Source: Bradyrhizobium canariense (GTDB lineage: Bacteria > Pseudomonadota > Alphaproteobacteria > Rhizobiales > Xanthobacteraceae). Taken from it: DNA of 64,000 bases. The stretch spans positions 124,001 to 188,000 of the forward strand of contig NZ_VSST01000020.1 in the NCBI RefSeq assembly GCF_019402665.1. Direction: 5' to 3'. Of this stretch, positions 10,693 through 20,040 are shown one piece after another. A program made the position numbers and the translations under genes. Under the pieces are notes generated by a model. It saw only the letters and a program-made list of their open reading frames with translations, was not told where the DNA came from and made no database searches. How positions within the stretch are numbered: the stretch's first letter is position 1; the number at the start of each line of letters is the position of its first letter.

Positions 10693-13259
10693 GCATCGCT
10701 GCCGAACCGTTTGCGAAGCCCAATGGCGTTGCGCTGTCGCTGCGCTACGCGCTGCGCGAATTGCGCGGCGGCCTGCGCGGCTTCTACGTCTTCATTGCCT
10801 GTATCGCGCTCGGCGTGATGGCGATCGCCGGCGTCGGCTCCGTATCGGCGAGCCTGAGCGACGGCCTCGCCCGCGAGGGCCGTACGCTGCTCGGCGGCGA
10901 CGTGTCCTTCGTCTTGTTCCAGCGCGAGGCGAAGCCGGAGGAAGTCGCCTTCCTGCGTTCGCGCGGCACCGTCTCGAGCGCCGCCACACTGCGCGGCATG
11001 GCGCGCTCGGCTGAGGGCAAGCTGGCGCTGGTCGAGATGAAGGCCGTCGACGACACCTATCCGATGCTGGGACAGCTGACGCTGGCGCCGCCGCTGCCGA
11101 TGTCCGACCTGCTCGCAGAGCACGACGGCGCGTTCGGCGCGGCCGCCGATCCGACGCTGCTGGCGCGGCTGTCGCTGAAGACCGGCGATCGTGTCACCGT
11201 CGGGACTGCCACGTTCCAGATCCGCAGCGCCGTCGAAGCCGAGCCTGACAAGCTCGCCGGCGGCATCGGCTTCGGCCCGCGCTTCCTGATCAGCGAGGCG
11301 GGCCTGCGCGCCACGGGGCTGGTCCAGCCCGGCAGCCTGGTGCGCTGGGTCTACCGGGTGAAGCTGCCGGAGATCGCCAATAGCGAGCGCGCCACCGACG
11401 CCTTCATCGCGGACGCCCGCAACGCCGCGCCGCAGGCCGGCTGGGAGGTCCGCAGCCGCTCCAATGCGTCGCCGCAGCTCGAGCGCAACATCAACCGCTT
11501 CACGCAGTTCCTGACGCTGGTCGGCCTCGCCGCGCTGCTGGTCGGCGGCGTCGGCGTCGCCAATGCCGTCAAGGCCCATATCGACCACAAGCTCGAGGTG
11601 ATCGCGGCCTTCAAGGCCGTCGGGGCCACCGGGCGCGACGTGTTCGGCATCTATCTCGCCCAGGTTCTCCTGCTCGCCGCGATCGGCTCGGTGATCGGCC
11701 TCGCGCTCGGCGCCGCCATGCCCTTCGCAATCGTCGGCCTGTTCGGCAAGCTGCTGCCGCTGCCGGTGGTGCCGGCGGTGCATGCCGACGAACTCGCGCT
11801 GTCGTTCGTCTATGGGCTGCTTACGGCGCTTGCATTCGGCCTGTGGCCACTCGGGCGGGTGCACGACGTGCCGGTGGCCGCGCTGTTCCGCGACACCATC
11901 AGCTCCGAATGGCACCGGCCGCGCTGGAGCTATCTCGTCTTCATGGCCGTCGTGATCGCGCTGCTCATCGCGGTCGTGATCGGGCTATCCTTCGACAAGC
12001 GCATCGCTGCGGTGTTCGTGGCCTCCTCCGTGGTCGTGTTCGCGCTGCTGCGCGGCATTGCCGCTCTGCTGATGACGATCGCACGGCGACTGCCGCGCAC
12101 GCGGTGGCCGATGCTGCGGCTTGCGATTGCCAACATCCACCGGCCGGGCGCGCTGACGCCTTCGGTCGTGCTGTCGCTTGGCCTCGGGCTGGCCGTGCTC
12201 GTCACCATCACCCAGATCGACGGCAATCTGCGCCGGCAGTTCCTGGCAGCACTGCCCGAGCACGCACCGTCGTTCTTCTTCATCGACATTCCGAGCACGC
12301 AGGCCGAGCAGTTCGACTCATATCTGCGCCAGCTCGCCCCTGGCGCGAAGGTCGATGACGTGCCGATGCTGCGCGGGCGCATCGTCGGAGCCCGCGGCGT
12401 CCGCGCCGAGGAGCTCAAGCCCAGCACCGATTCCGAGTGGGTGCTGCAGAGCGACCGTGGCCTGACCTATACCGCCGAGCTGCCGAAGGGCTCCAAGGTG
12501 GTCGAGGGCGAGTGGTGGAGCGCCGATTATTCCGGCCCGCCGCTGGTTTCGATGGAGAAGAAGATCGCGGACGGACTCGGCCTCAAGCTCGGCGACGAGG
12601 TCGTGGTCAATATCCTCGGCCGCGACATCCCCGCGAAGATCAGCAATCTGCGCAGCATCGACTGGCAGGGCCTCGGCATCAATTTCGTCCTCGTGTTTTC
12701 GCCGAACGCGTTCAAGGGCGCGCCGCACACCCACATCGCGACGCTGACGGAAGCCGGCGGCGATGCGGCCGGCGACGGCAAGATCATCAGGGAGGTGGCT
12801 GACGCCTATCCGATGGTGACGAGCGTGCGCGTGCGCGAGGTGATGGAGACGGTCGGCTCGGTCGTGACCAACCTGGCGCTGGCGATCCGCGGCGCCAGCG
12901 CGGTGACCCTGATCTCGGCGATCCTGGTGTTGGGCGGCGCGCTCGCCGCCGGCCATCGCCACCGGGTCTACGATGCTGTAATCCTCAAGACCCTGGGCGC
13001 GACCCGGCTGCGGCTGCTCGGCGCCTATGCCCTCGAATACCTCCTGATTGGCCTCGCTACGGCGGTGTTCGGCGTTTTCGCCGGCAGCGTCGCGGCCTGG
13101 ATGATCGTGACCCGGCTGATGACCCTCACTTTCGTCTGGCAGGGCGGCAGCGCCGCCGGCGTGGTCGCGGCTGCCTTGGTCGTCACGGTCGGCCTCGGGC
13201 TCGCCGGCACGCTGCTGGCGTTGAACAAAAAGCCCGCCACGGTGTTGCGGAATTTGTGA
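10689..13259 (+). CDS. FtsX-type ABC transporter permease (YbbP-like)
   Basis: This 856-residue permease has an N-terminal membrane helix (GFYVFIACIALGVMAIAG), a periplasmic domain, a central group of hydrophobic segments around residues 270-480 and a final group after residue 740. This is the duplicated FtsX-domain layout of YbbP-type proteins. It is coupled to the upstream ATPase through a four-base overlap. In E. coli the equivalent pair lies beside tesA, as here. The substrate is unknown; export or extraction of a hydrophobic molecule is the usual inference. Confidence 0.9.
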   Translation: MSIAAEPFAKPNGVALSLRYALRELRGGLRGFYVFIACIALGVMAIAGVGSVSASLSDGLAREGRTLLGGDVSFVLFQREAKPEEVAFLRSRGTVSSAATLRGMARSAEGKLALVEMKAVDDTYPMLGQLTLAPPLPMSDLLAEHDGAFGAAADPTLLARLSLKTGDRVTVGTATFQIRSAVEAEPDKLAGGIGFGPRFLISEAGLRATGLVQPGSLVRWVYRVKLPEIANSERATDAFIADARNAAPQAGWEVRSRSNASPQLERNINRFTQFLTLVGLAALLVGGVGVANAVKAHIDHKLEVIAAFKAVGATGRDVFGIYLAQVLLLAAIGSVIGLALGAAMPFAIVGLFGKLLPLPVVPAVHADELALSFVYGLLTALAFGLWPLGRVHDVPVAALFRDTISSEWHRPRWSYLVFMAVVIALLIAVVIGLSFDKRIAAVFVASSVVVFALLRGIAALLMTIARRLPRTRWPMLRLAIANIHRPGALTPSVVLSLGLGLAVLVTITQIDGNLRRQFLAALPEHAPSFFFIDIPSTQAEQFDSYLRQLAPGAKVDDVPMLRGRIVGARGVRAEELKPSTDSEWVLQSDRGLTYTAELPKGSKVVEGEWWSADYSGPPLVSMEKKIADGLGLKLGDEVVVNILGRDIPAKISNLRSIDWQGLGINFVLVFSPNAFKGAPHTHIATLTEAGGDAAGDGKIIREVADAYPMVTSVRVREVMETVGSVVTNLALAIRGASAVTLISAILVLGGALAAGHRHRVYDAVILKTLGATRLRLLGAYALEYLLIGLATAVFGVFAGSVAAWMIVTRLMTLTFVWQGGSAAGVVAAALVVTVGLGLAGTLLALNKKPATVLRNL

Positions 13260-13529
13260 CAAATGGTAGCGGGCGGCTGCGCGGGAGCGAAATCGCACGA
13301 TTCCGGCGATTAACCACGTCCGCTCGTCTGGATTGCAGGGAAGGGCGACATTCAGCCGCGCGTGGACGGTTGCAGCGGATGTGTTAGTTTCCCACATATC
13401 GAGTGGGTTCGGAGCCCCGATTGTTAGCCAAAATTTAGTCGGCAGACATCGGTATCCGAGATAGAGTTTGACGAACCGGCGGCATGGCGACCCTCATGCC
13501 GGACCGGACCAACCAACGGGAATTCGACC

Positions 13530-14321
13530 ATGTCGGACCTAGACCGCAATTACGCTTCTCCTTTCGGCAGGGCCGCCGGGCGTGTTGACGCCGCGACGGT
13601 CGATGCCGGCCTGCGCGCCTACATGCTGCGCATCTACAACTACATGAGCATTGGCCTCGCCATCACCGGCTTGGCCGCGCTCGGCGTCTACATGGCCGCC
13701 GTGACGGATGTTCCGACCCCGGAAGCCGTCCGCGTCGGCAAGCTGTTCCTGACGCCGTTCGGCTACGCGATGTTCGTCAGCCCGCTGAAGTGGCTGTTCA
13801 TGCTCGCGCCGCTCGCCATGGTGTTCGTGATCTCGGCGGGCATCAACCGTCTCGCTCCCTCGACCGCCCAGATCCTGTTCTGGGTGTTCGCGGCGCTGAT
13901 GGGCGTCTCGCTGTCCTCGATCTTCCTGGTGTTCACGCACACCTCGATCGTGCGGGTGTTCTTCATCACCGCGGCGACCTTCGGCGCGCTCAGCCTCTAC
14001 GGCTACACCACCAAGCGTGACATGAGCGGAATGGGTTCGTTCCTGTTCATGGGCCTGATCGGCATCGTGATCGCGAGCCTGGTAAACCTGTTCCTGGCGA
14101 GCTCGGTGCTGCAGTTCGTGGTGTCGGTGGTCGGCGTGCTGGTGTTCGCGGGCCTCACCGCCTGGGATACCCAGCGGCTGAAGAACGACTACATCTACGG
14201 CTACGCCTCGGCCGGCGGTGACATCGCAGAGCGTGCGGCCATCACCGGCGCGCTGTCGCTGTACCTGAACTTCATCAACCTGTTCACGCTGCTCCTGCAG
14301 CTCCTCGGCCAGCGCGACTAA
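13530..14321 (+). CDS. Bax inhibitor-1/YccA family membrane protein
   Basis: This 263-residue inner-membrane protein has about seven hydrophobic segments, beginning near residue 40 (YMSIGLAITGLAALGVYMA) and ending in FINLFTLLLQLLGQRD, the family-typical C-terminus. Bacterial relatives are YccA (an FtsH modulator) and YbhL, and some BI-1 proteins form pH-sensitive calcium channels. The N-terminal 30 residues are polar. The gene stands alone between the ABC permease and a strong terminator, with a 270-base upstream gap that probably holds its promoter. Confidence 0.93.
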   Translation: MSDLDRNYASPFGRAAGRVDAATVDAGLRAYMLRIYNYMSIGLAITGLAALGVYMAAVTDVPTPEAVRVGKLFLTPFGYAMFVSPLKWLFMLAPLAMVFVISAGINRLAPSTAQILFWVFAALMGVSLSSIFLVFTHTSIVRVFFITAATFGALSLYGYTTKRDMSGMGSFLFMGLIGIVIASLVNLFLASSVLQFVVSVVGVLVFAGLTAWDTQRLKNDYIYGYASAGGDIAERAAITGALSLYLNFINLFTLLLQLLGQRD

Positions 14322-14346
14322 GCGCTGAGGCGAGAGGACGGACACG

Positions 14347-14377
14347 AACCCCGGCCGAAAGGCCGGGGTTTTTGTTT
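14347..14377 (+). terminator. rho-independent terminator after the BI-1 gene
   Basis: A 10-base perfect stem (AACCCCGGCC / GGCCGGGGTT) with a GAAA loop is followed by TTTGTTT. It sits 26 bases past the stop of the Bax inhibitor-like gene. Confidence 0.9.
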
Positions 14378-14389
14378 GGGTGGGCCGGA

Positions 14390-14515
14390 CGTCGTCATCG
14401 CCCGCCTTGTGCGCAATTGCGCACTGGGGCGGGCGATCCAGTACGCCGCAGCGCCTCGATCCTAGCCGTGCTGTCTCGGAGTACTGGATGCCCCTCCTAC
14501 GCGGGGCATGACAGC
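14390..14515. repeat. palindromic intergenic repeat (CGCCCGCCTTGTGCGC type)
   Basis: A left arm with CGCCCGCC, TGTGCGCAATTGCGCA and GGGCGGGCGATCCAGTAC is mirrored by GTACTGGATGCCCC and GGGGCATGACA on the right. It fills most of the 284-base gap before the GNAT gene. No coding function is seen. Confidence 0.6.
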
Positions 14516-14605
14516 GCAGAAGATGGAGGCTGCTTCCCTCGCAATGACGCGTGGGGAGGCCATTCGCCTCTTCCAGCCGTCCCAGGAAGGCTCTAATCTT
14601 GCGGC

Positions 14606-15136
14606 ATGTCCGCACCCGATATCAGGCCCACCATTGAGGCCGACCTTCCCGCCATCACCGCCATCTACCAGCAGGCTGTCCGCGAGGGCACCGCGACGTT
14701 CGAGCTGGAGCCGCCCGATCTCGCCGAGATGACGCGCCGCTACCGTACGCTGATCGACGGCGGCTACCCCTATTTCGTCGCCATCCTCGACGGGCGCGTC
14801 GCCGGCTACGCCTATGCCGGCGCCTACCGGCCGCGGCCGGCCTACCGCTTCACGGTCGAGAACTCGATCTATCTCGATCCGTCCTTCCACCGCCGCGGCA
14901 TCGGAGCGCTCCTGCTGGAGCGGCTGATCGTCGAGTGCGAGGCGCGCGGTTTCCGCCAGATGATCGCCGTGATCGGCGATTCCGCCAATGCGGGTTCGAT
15001 CGGCGTGCACAGCAAGGGCGGCTTCAAGATGATCGGCACGCATCCCAGCGTCGGGCTGAAGTTCGGCCGCTGGCTGGACACGGTGATGATGCAGCGGGAT
15101 CTTGGTGAGGGCGCGAAGAGCGTGCCGGGGAAGTAA
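14606..15136 (+). CDS. GNAT N-acetyltransferase (phosphinothricin acetyltransferase-like)
   Basis: This 176-residue GNAT is of the PAT/YwnH/MddA subgroup. It begins with RPTIEADLPAITAIYQQAV, carries the acetyl-CoA loop in RRGIGALLLERLI near residue 95-105, and ends with the subgroup hallmark GFKMIGTHPSVGLKFGRWLD. Subgroup members acetylate small amines such as phosphinothricin, methionine sulfone or methionine sulfoximine; the natural substrate here cannot be read from sequence. It stands alone between two repeats. Confidence 0.85.
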   Translation: MSAPDIRPTIEADLPAITAIYQQAVREGTATFELEPPDLAEMTRRYRTLIDGGYPYFVAILDGRVAGYAYAGAYRPRPAYRFTVENSIYLDPSFHRRGIGALLLERLIVECEARGFRQMIAVIGDSANAGSIGVHSKGGFKMIGTHPSVGLKFGRWLDTVMMQRDLGEGAKSVPGK

Positions 15137-15141
15137 GGCCC

Positions 15142-15219
15142 GTAGCCCGGGTGAGCGAAGCGATACCCGGGAAGGCTGCAAGCAAAGACCCGGATGTCGC
15201 TACGCTCATCCGGGCTACT
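15142..15219. repeat. palindromic repeat (GTAGCCCGG...CCGGGCTAC)
   Basis: The ends are GTAGCCCGGGTGAGCG at the left and CTCATCCGGGCTAC at the right, with CGATACCCGGG and CCCGGATGTCGC inside. The whole can fold into one long hairpin. It lies between the convergent GNAT and DUF2794 genes and may also act as a bidirectional stop. Confidence 0.7.
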
Positions 15220-15229
15220 GGATCCCTGC

Positions 15230-15598
15230 TCACACCACCGCCAATTTGCGATCGATCACCAGGAGCACGCGCTCCAGCTCGTGGCCGCGGCGCAGGATCA
15301 AGCCCGTCGCCGAGATCACGCTGTACATGCCCTGCTTGCGCGCGAGGCGCGGATCCTTCTCGATACGATAGATCGGCACTTCCGAGGCGCGGCGAAAGAC
15401 CGAGAACACGGCGCGATCCCTGAGGAAGTCGATGGCATAGTCGCGCCACTCGCCGTCGGCGACCATCCGGCCGTAGAGATTGAGAATACGGTGCAGCTCG
15501 AGCCGGTTGAACGTCACGCGGCTCAGCTGCGCATTCGAAGCGGCGGGGCGCGCCGCCGCGCGCTGTTCGCTCGGATCGGCATCCTCCGACAGACTCAT
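15230..15598 (-). CDS. DUF2794 domain-containing protein
   Basis: This 122-residue protein is of the alphaproteobacterial DUF2794 type. About 25 polar residues precede a conserved block RVTFNRLELHRILNLYG, then WRDYAIDFLRDRAVFSVFRR and a C-terminal LERVLLVIDRKLAVV. It has no signal peptide or membrane segment. The start at 15598 has a strong ribosome binding site (AGGAGG, 6-7 bases upstream). Function unknown. Confidence 0.85.
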   Translation of the reverse strand: MSLSEDADPSEQRAAARPAASNAQLSRVTFNRLELHRILNLYGRMVADGEWRDYAIDFLRDRAVFSVFRRASEVPIYRIEKDPRLARKQGMYSVISATGLILRRGHELERVLLVIDRKLAVV

Positions 15599-15861
15599 AG
15601 GTCGCCTCCTGTCGCATCAGCATGACCGCGTCCGCGAAGACCGTCCCCGGAACCGCGGATCATGACAGTTGCATGATCGCGCCAACTGTTCCCCACCGCA
15701 AGGGGCCCCTGGAAGGACACTGGACCGGAGCAAACCGCCCACACGCAGCGGTGGAACTCTGTCGCGGCAAACCGTCACGGGATCGTTAGCAGGAATCATA
15801 GTGTCGCCGCTTTTCGGCCAAGCGACTGCCGCCCTGCATTGCGAAAAGACTTGTGTGCGTT

Positions 15862-15970
15862 GACCCGGTCCTTTCGGTTCCGGATTCCTCAGCCCCCAGC
15901 CCCCCGGGGCCGTCAGGATCGGGTCTGTTCGCACGACAAGGAGGGCCAACGCGAGTTGGTCCTTTTTTGT
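15862..15970 (+). ncRNA. candidate small RNA: long hairpin plus intrinsic terminator
   Basis: GACCCGGTCC (15862-15871) pairs with GGATCGGGTC (15916-15925) and the stem continues with CGGTTCC (15875-15881) against GGGGCCG (15906-15912), using a few G-U pairs and a 3x3 internal loop. It is followed by a terminator: GGGCCAAC-GCGA-GTTGGTCC then six T (15943-15968). The genes on both sides run leftward, so a plus-strand T-tract terminator fits neither. I see no convincing promoter, so the 5' end is uncertain. It does not match SRP RNA, tmRNA or RNase P RNA motifs. Confidence 0.45.
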
Positions 15971-16044
15971 TTGGGTCGGTTTTGTCTGTGTCGGGATGTT
16001 TCTGCCTCGACGCATATCTCACCATCTCCGCACAAACTCTCTCC

Positions 16045-16152
16045 CCTCATCCTGAGGAGCCGCGAAGCGGCGTCTCGAAGGATCGAGGCCGAGCTGCCTC
16101 AGTAGGGCCTGCATGGTTCGAGACGGCGCTGACGCGCCTCCTCACCATGAGG
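16045..16152. repeat. palindromic repeat (CCTCATCCTGAGGAG type)
   Basis: The left arm CCTCATCCTGAGGAGC...GTCTCGAAGGAT is mirrored by CATGGTTCGAGAC...CTCCTCACCATGAGG. It is the same family as 25820-25928 and lies just downstream of the DUF1223 gene. The 595-base gap from 15599 to 16193 otherwise holds only the candidate small RNA. Confidence 0.75.
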
Positions 16153-16193
16153 ATTGAGAGCGTGCTTGAGTCGGAAGATTCGAAGTGTGCGCG

Positions 16194-16970
16194 TCAGTGC
16201 AGCGACGTATACGCCGCGCCCAGCATCGGGCCCGGCTTCTCGCGGCTGCCGTCCTGAACATAGACCACGGCACCGTCGACGCCGTCGCGCGTGAGGTTCT
16301 CGATCGGCACCGTCCAGCTTTCCGGACGGCCGGTCCAGTCGCCGACCTTGAGCAGGTTGCGCACCACGTTGTGATAGATGACCTGCTGTCCGCGATTTTC
16401 GCCGCGGCTGATCGCGATCGGCACCGATTTCGCAATCGAGCAGATCCAGACCTCGCCGTGGGACACGGTCGGCTCGTTGCTCGCGGCCACCGAGACGTTG
16501 ATCTGCTTGCCCGCGAGCGACATCGTCACCGGCACGCTCATCACGCCCGTGCCCGTGTCGGTTTTGCCGATCGCGCTTTCGATGCCGGTGCGGTCGCTGC
16601 CGACGACATGCGTGGAGCCGTTGACCACGACCTGCGGTGTGTAGACTTCGCGATCGCCGCGCATGCGCGAATAGGCACGCTGCCGTGCAGAGAAGCGCGA
16701 ATCGGCCAATGTGTCCTTCCAGCCGAGATAGTCCCAATAGTCGATCGGCATGCTCAGCGCGATGATCGAGGGATCGCGGGCGAGGTCGCCGATGATCTTG
16801 TCGGCCGGCGGGCAGGAGGAGCAGCCCTGCGAGGTAAACAATTCGACAACGGCGCGGGGATCAGCCTCGGCAGGACGAATGACGGCGACGATTGCACAGA
16901 GACCAAGAGCTCCCGACCAGAGGGCGCCGGACCAGCGTGAAACCAGATGAGAAGCCGTCATTGTTGTCAT
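16194..16970 (-). CDS. exported DUF1223 (thioredoxin-fold) protein
   Basis: This 258-residue protein has an N-terminal hydrophobic signal (SGALGLCAIVAVIRPAEA, cleavage near residue 36). The DUF1223 core starts with VVELFTSQGCSSCPPAD, a CxxC-bearing first strand-helix like that of thioredoxin-fold proteins, followed by YWDYLGWKDTLAD and YTPQVVVNG. A periplasmic redox or metal-related role is possible but unproven. It is monocistronic, with a repeat downstream and a 234-base gap to acnA in which, apart from the acnA terminator, I see nothing. Confidence 0.88.
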   Translation of the reverse strand: MTTMTASHLVSRWSGALWSGALGLCAIVAVIRPAEADPRAVVELFTSQGCSSCPPADKIIGDLARDPSIIALSMPIDYWDYLGWKDTLADSRFSARQRAYSRMRGDREVYTPQVVVNGSTHVVGSDRTGIESAIGKTDTGTGVMSVPVTMSLAGKQINVSVAASNEPTVSHGEVWICSIAKSVPIAISRGENRGQQVIYHNVVRNLLKVGDWTGRPESWTVPIENLTRDGVDGAVVYVQDGSREKPGPMLGAAYTSLH

Positions 16971-17127
16971 GTCGAACGCCGTACACCATTGCTCGTGAGA
17001 GGGAAATCTTACCGCCGGATGGTCACCGTAGTCTTACGGGCCTCACACTTTCGTCCGCCAAAGTAACCGTCCAAAGCGTGGGGTTCTCCGCCGGGCGGGC
17101 CCATCTGAAGCCTGCCGCAAACGCGTG

Positions 17128-17153
17128 AAAGCGGCCTTGTGATAGGCCGCCTT
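17128..17153 (-). terminator. terminator hairpin downstream of acnA
   Basis: On the minus strand, AAGGCGGCC and GGCCGCTTT arms surround an 8-base loop. It lies 50-75 bases past the acnA stop and has a short T run. Confidence 0.65.
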
Positions 17154-17204
17154 CGTGTAACCTACTACTCACTTCGCAGTGAGCCACCGTTCACAAGTCC
17201 GCGC

Positions 17205-19925
17205 TTACGCCGCGAGCTTGCGCAGCACGTAGTGCAAGATGCCGCCGTTGCGGTAGTATTCCAGCTCGTCCAGCGTATCGATGCGGCAGAGCAGCGAAAC
17301 GCGCTGCAGCGAACCGTCGCTGGAGACGATCTCCGCGGTCAGCTTCTGGCGCGGCTTGAGCTCGCCGACGAGGCCGCGCAGCGTGACCTTCTCGTCGCCC
17401 TTCAGACCGAGCGACGACCAGGAGGTGCCGTCCTCGAACGTCAGCGGCAGCACGCCCATGCCGACCAGGTTGGAGCGGTGGATGCGCTCGAAGCTCTGGC
17501 AGATCACGGCGCGCACGCCGAGCAGACGCGTGCCCTTCGCGGCCCAGTCGCGCGAGGAGCCGTTGCCGTATTCGGCGCCGGCGAACACCACCAGCGGCAC
17601 CTGCTCCTGCTGGTACTTCATCGCGGCGTCGTAGATCGACATCTGCTCGCCGTCTGGCCAGTGTTTTGTCAGACCGCCCTCAGGGATATTTCCATCCGCG
17701 CCCTTGAGCATGAAGTTCTTGATGCGGATATTGGCGAAGGTGCCGCGCATCATGACTTCATGGTTGCCGCGCCGCGTGCCGTACTGGTTGAAGTCGGCCG
17801 GACGTACCTGGTGTTCGCTGAGATATTTGCCGGCGGGCGAGGTGAGCTTGATCGAACCGGCCGGCGAGATGTGGTCGGTGGTGATCTTGTCGCCGAACAT
17901 GGCGAGGATGCGGGCCTCGACAATGTCGGTGACCGGCTCCGGCTCCTTCTTCATGCCTTCGAAATAGGGCGGGTTCTGCACATAGGTCGAGCTCATGTTC
18001 CAACGATAGGTCTCGCTCTCGACCGTCTTGATCTTGCGCCAGTTGGTGTCGCCCTTGAACACGTCGGCATACTTTTTCTTGAAGATCGCCGCGGTCACGA
18101 ACTTCTTCATGAAGGCGTTGATCTCCTTCGTCGTCGGCCAGATGTCCTTCAGGTAGACCGGCTTGCCGTCCTTGCCTTCACCGAGCGGTTCGATGGCGAG
18201 GTTCTTGGTGACGGTGCCCGCGAGCGCGTGGGCGACCACGAGCGGCGGCGAGGCCAGATAGTTCGCCTGCACGTCCGGCGAGACGCGGCCTTCGAAGTTG
18301 CGGTTACCGGAGAGCACGGCAGCCGCGACGATGCCGTTGTCGTTGATCGACTTCGAGATCTCCTCGGGCAGCGGACCGGAATTGCCGATGCAGGTGGTGC
18401 AGCCGAAACCGACCAGGTTGAAGCCGACCTTGTCGAGATCGGCCTGGAGACCGGAATCGGCGAGATAGGCCGCCACCACCTGGCTGCCCGGGGCGAGCGA
18501 AGTCTTCACCCACGGCTTTGCCTTGAGGCCCTTCGCGGCGGCGTTGCGCGCCAGCAGACCGGCGCCGATCAGCACGCTCGGGTTCGAGGTGTTGGTGCAG
18601 GAGGTGATCGCGGCGATGACGACGTCGCCATGGCCGATGTCGAACTTCTTGCCCTCGACGGCAAAGCGCTTCGCCGGCTCCTCGGCCTTCTTGTATTCGG
18701 TGGCGAGCGCGAGCGAGAAGCCCTCGGCCACGGACGGCAGCGCAATGCGGCCTTCGGGGCGCTTCGGACCGGCCATCGACGGCACGACGTCACCGAGGTC
18801 GAGCGTCAGCGTCTCCGTGAACACCGGATCGGCCGACTTGGCGGTGCGGAACAGCCCTTGCGCCTTCGCATAGGCCTGCACCAGCGCGACGCGCGCCGAG
18901 GCGCGGCCGGAGGTCTTGAGATAATCGAGCGCGGCGGCGTCGACCGGGAAGAAGCCGCAGGTCGCGCCATATTCGGGCGCCATGTTGGCGATGGTCGCCT
19001 TGTCGGCGACCGAGAGATGGTCGAGGCCGGGGCCGAAGAACTCGACGAACTTGCCGACAACGCCGAGCTTGCGCAGCATCTGCGTCACCGTCAGCACGAG
19101 GTCGGTCGCGGTGACGCCTTCCTTCATCGCGCCCTTCAGCTTGAAGCCGACGACGTTGGGCAGCAGCATCGACAGCGGCTGGCCGAGCATGCAGGCTTCG
19201 GCCTCGATGCCGCCGACGCCCCAGCCGAGCACGGCGAGACCGTTGACCATGGTGGTGTGGGAATCGGTGCCGACCAGCGAGTCGGGATAGGCGACCTCGA
19301 AGGTGCCGGTCTTCTTGCCGACCGTCATCTTCTCCTTCTTGGTCCAGACCGTCTGGGAGAGATATTCGAGATTGACCTGGTGGCAGATGCCGGTGCCGGG
19401 CGGCACGACGGAGAAGTTCGAGAACGCCTTCTGGCCCCATTTCAGGAACTCGTAGCGTTCCTGGTTCTGCTTGTATTCCTCGGTGACGTTCTTGCCGAAC
19501 GCCTTGTTGTCACCGAAGAAGTTCACGATCACGGAGTGGTCGATGACGAGGTCGACCGGCACCAGCGGATTGATCTTCTCGGCATCGCCGCCAAGCTTCT
19601 GCATCGCGTTGCGCATCGCGGCGAGATCGACCACGGCGGGGACGCCGGTGAAGTCCTGCATCAGCACGCGCGCCGGGCGGAAGGCGATCTCATGCTCCAG
19701 CGACTTCTTGCGCAGCCACTTCGACACCGCGACGATGTCTTCCTTCTTGACCGAGCGGCCGTCCTCGTTGCGGAGCAGGTTCTCGAGCAAGACCTTCATC
19801 GAATAGGGGAGTTTCGAAATTCCCTTCAGACCATTCTTCTCGGCCGTGGGCAGGCTGTAATAGACATAGGTCTTGGCGCCGACCTTGAGGGTCTTTTTGC
19901 ATTTGAAGCTGTCGAGCGAGGTCAT
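17205..19925 (-). CDS. acnA: aconitate hydratase A
   Basis: This 906-residue [4Fe-4S] aconitase isomerises citrate and isocitrate. Cluster cysteines are visible in ITSCTNTSNPSV near residue 446 and GCTTCIGNSG near 512. The C-terminal swivel domain contains GAEYGNGSSRDWAAKG, and the end is GGILHYVLRKLAA. The start at 19925 (MTSLDSFKCKKTLKVG) is the family start. In B. japonicum acnA lies beside the cyc cytochrome c maturation genes, as it does here. An ICE-like palindrome about 120 bases upstream suggests control by the iron regulator Irr. Confidence 0.98.
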   Translation of the reverse strand: MTSLDSFKCKKTLKVGAKTYVYYSLPTAEKNGLKGISKLPYSMKVLLENLLRNEDGRSVKKEDIVAVSKWLRKKSLEHEIAFRPARVLMQDFTGVPAVVDLAAMRNAMQKLGGDAEKINPLVPVDLVIDHSVIVNFFGDNKAFGKNVTEEYKQNQERYEFLKWGQKAFSNFSVVPPGTGICHQVNLEYLSQTVWTKKEKMTVGKKTGTFEVAYPDSLVGTDSHTTMVNGLAVLGWGVGGIEAEACMLGQPLSMLLPNVVGFKLKGAMKEGVTATDLVLTVTQMLRKLGVVGKFVEFFGPGLDHLSVADKATIANMAPEYGATCGFFPVDAAALDYLKTSGRASARVALVQAYAKAQGLFRTAKSADPVFTETLTLDLGDVVPSMAGPKRPEGRIALPSVAEGFSLALATEYKKAEEPAKRFAVEGKKFDIGHGDVVIAAITSCTNTSNPSVLIGAGLLARNAAAKGLKAKPWVKTSLAPGSQVVAAYLADSGLQADLDKVGFNLVGFGCTTCIGNSGPLPEEISKSINDNGIVAAAVLSGNRNFEGRVSPDVQANYLASPPLVVAHALAGTVTKNLAIEPLGEGKDGKPVYLKDIWPTTKEINAFMKKFVTAAIFKKKYADVFKGDTNWRKIKTVESETYRWNMSSTYVQNPPYFEGMKKEPEPVTDIVEARILAMFGDKITTDHISPAGSIKLTSPAGKYLSEHQVRPADFNQYGTRRGNHEVMMRGTFANIRIKNFMLKGADGNIPEGGLTKHWPDGEQMSIYDAAMKYQQEQVPLVVFAGAEYGNGSSRDWAAKGTRLLGVRAVICQSFERIHRSNLVGMGVLPLTFEDGTSWSSLGLKGDEKVTLRGLVGELKPRQKLTAEIVSSDGSLQRVSLLCRIDTLDELEYYRNGGILHYVLRKLAA

Positions 19926-19950
19926 GTAGGAAATCCCAATTGTTAGTTAT

Positions 19951-19964
19951 ACCCGGCAGGGTAT
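19951..19964. promoter_or_regulatory. 14-base palindrome in the acnA leader
   Basis: TACCCGGCAGGGTA is an inverted repeat 26-39 bases upstream of the acnA ATG, beside AT-rich TTAAAAT and TATAAC segments (minus strand) that could serve as a -10 element. It may be an operator or a leader hairpin; the assignment is inference. Confidence 0.3.
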
Positions 19965-20040
19965 TTTAACACCGTCAGCGTAGGCAGGCTGAGTCGCTTG
20001 CAGGGGCAGGTTGAGTTGCTGCATCAAGTAGTTCCGGGCT

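Noticed and set aside
17139..19946. Long open frame antisense to acnA (over 900 codons)
   Set aside because: It is the high-GC shadow of acnA: Arg/His/Asp/Leu-rich, no family resemblance, and frame-linked to the real gene. Similar shadows opposite sucA, sucC, mtaB, ffh, leuC and leuB were rejected on the same grounds.
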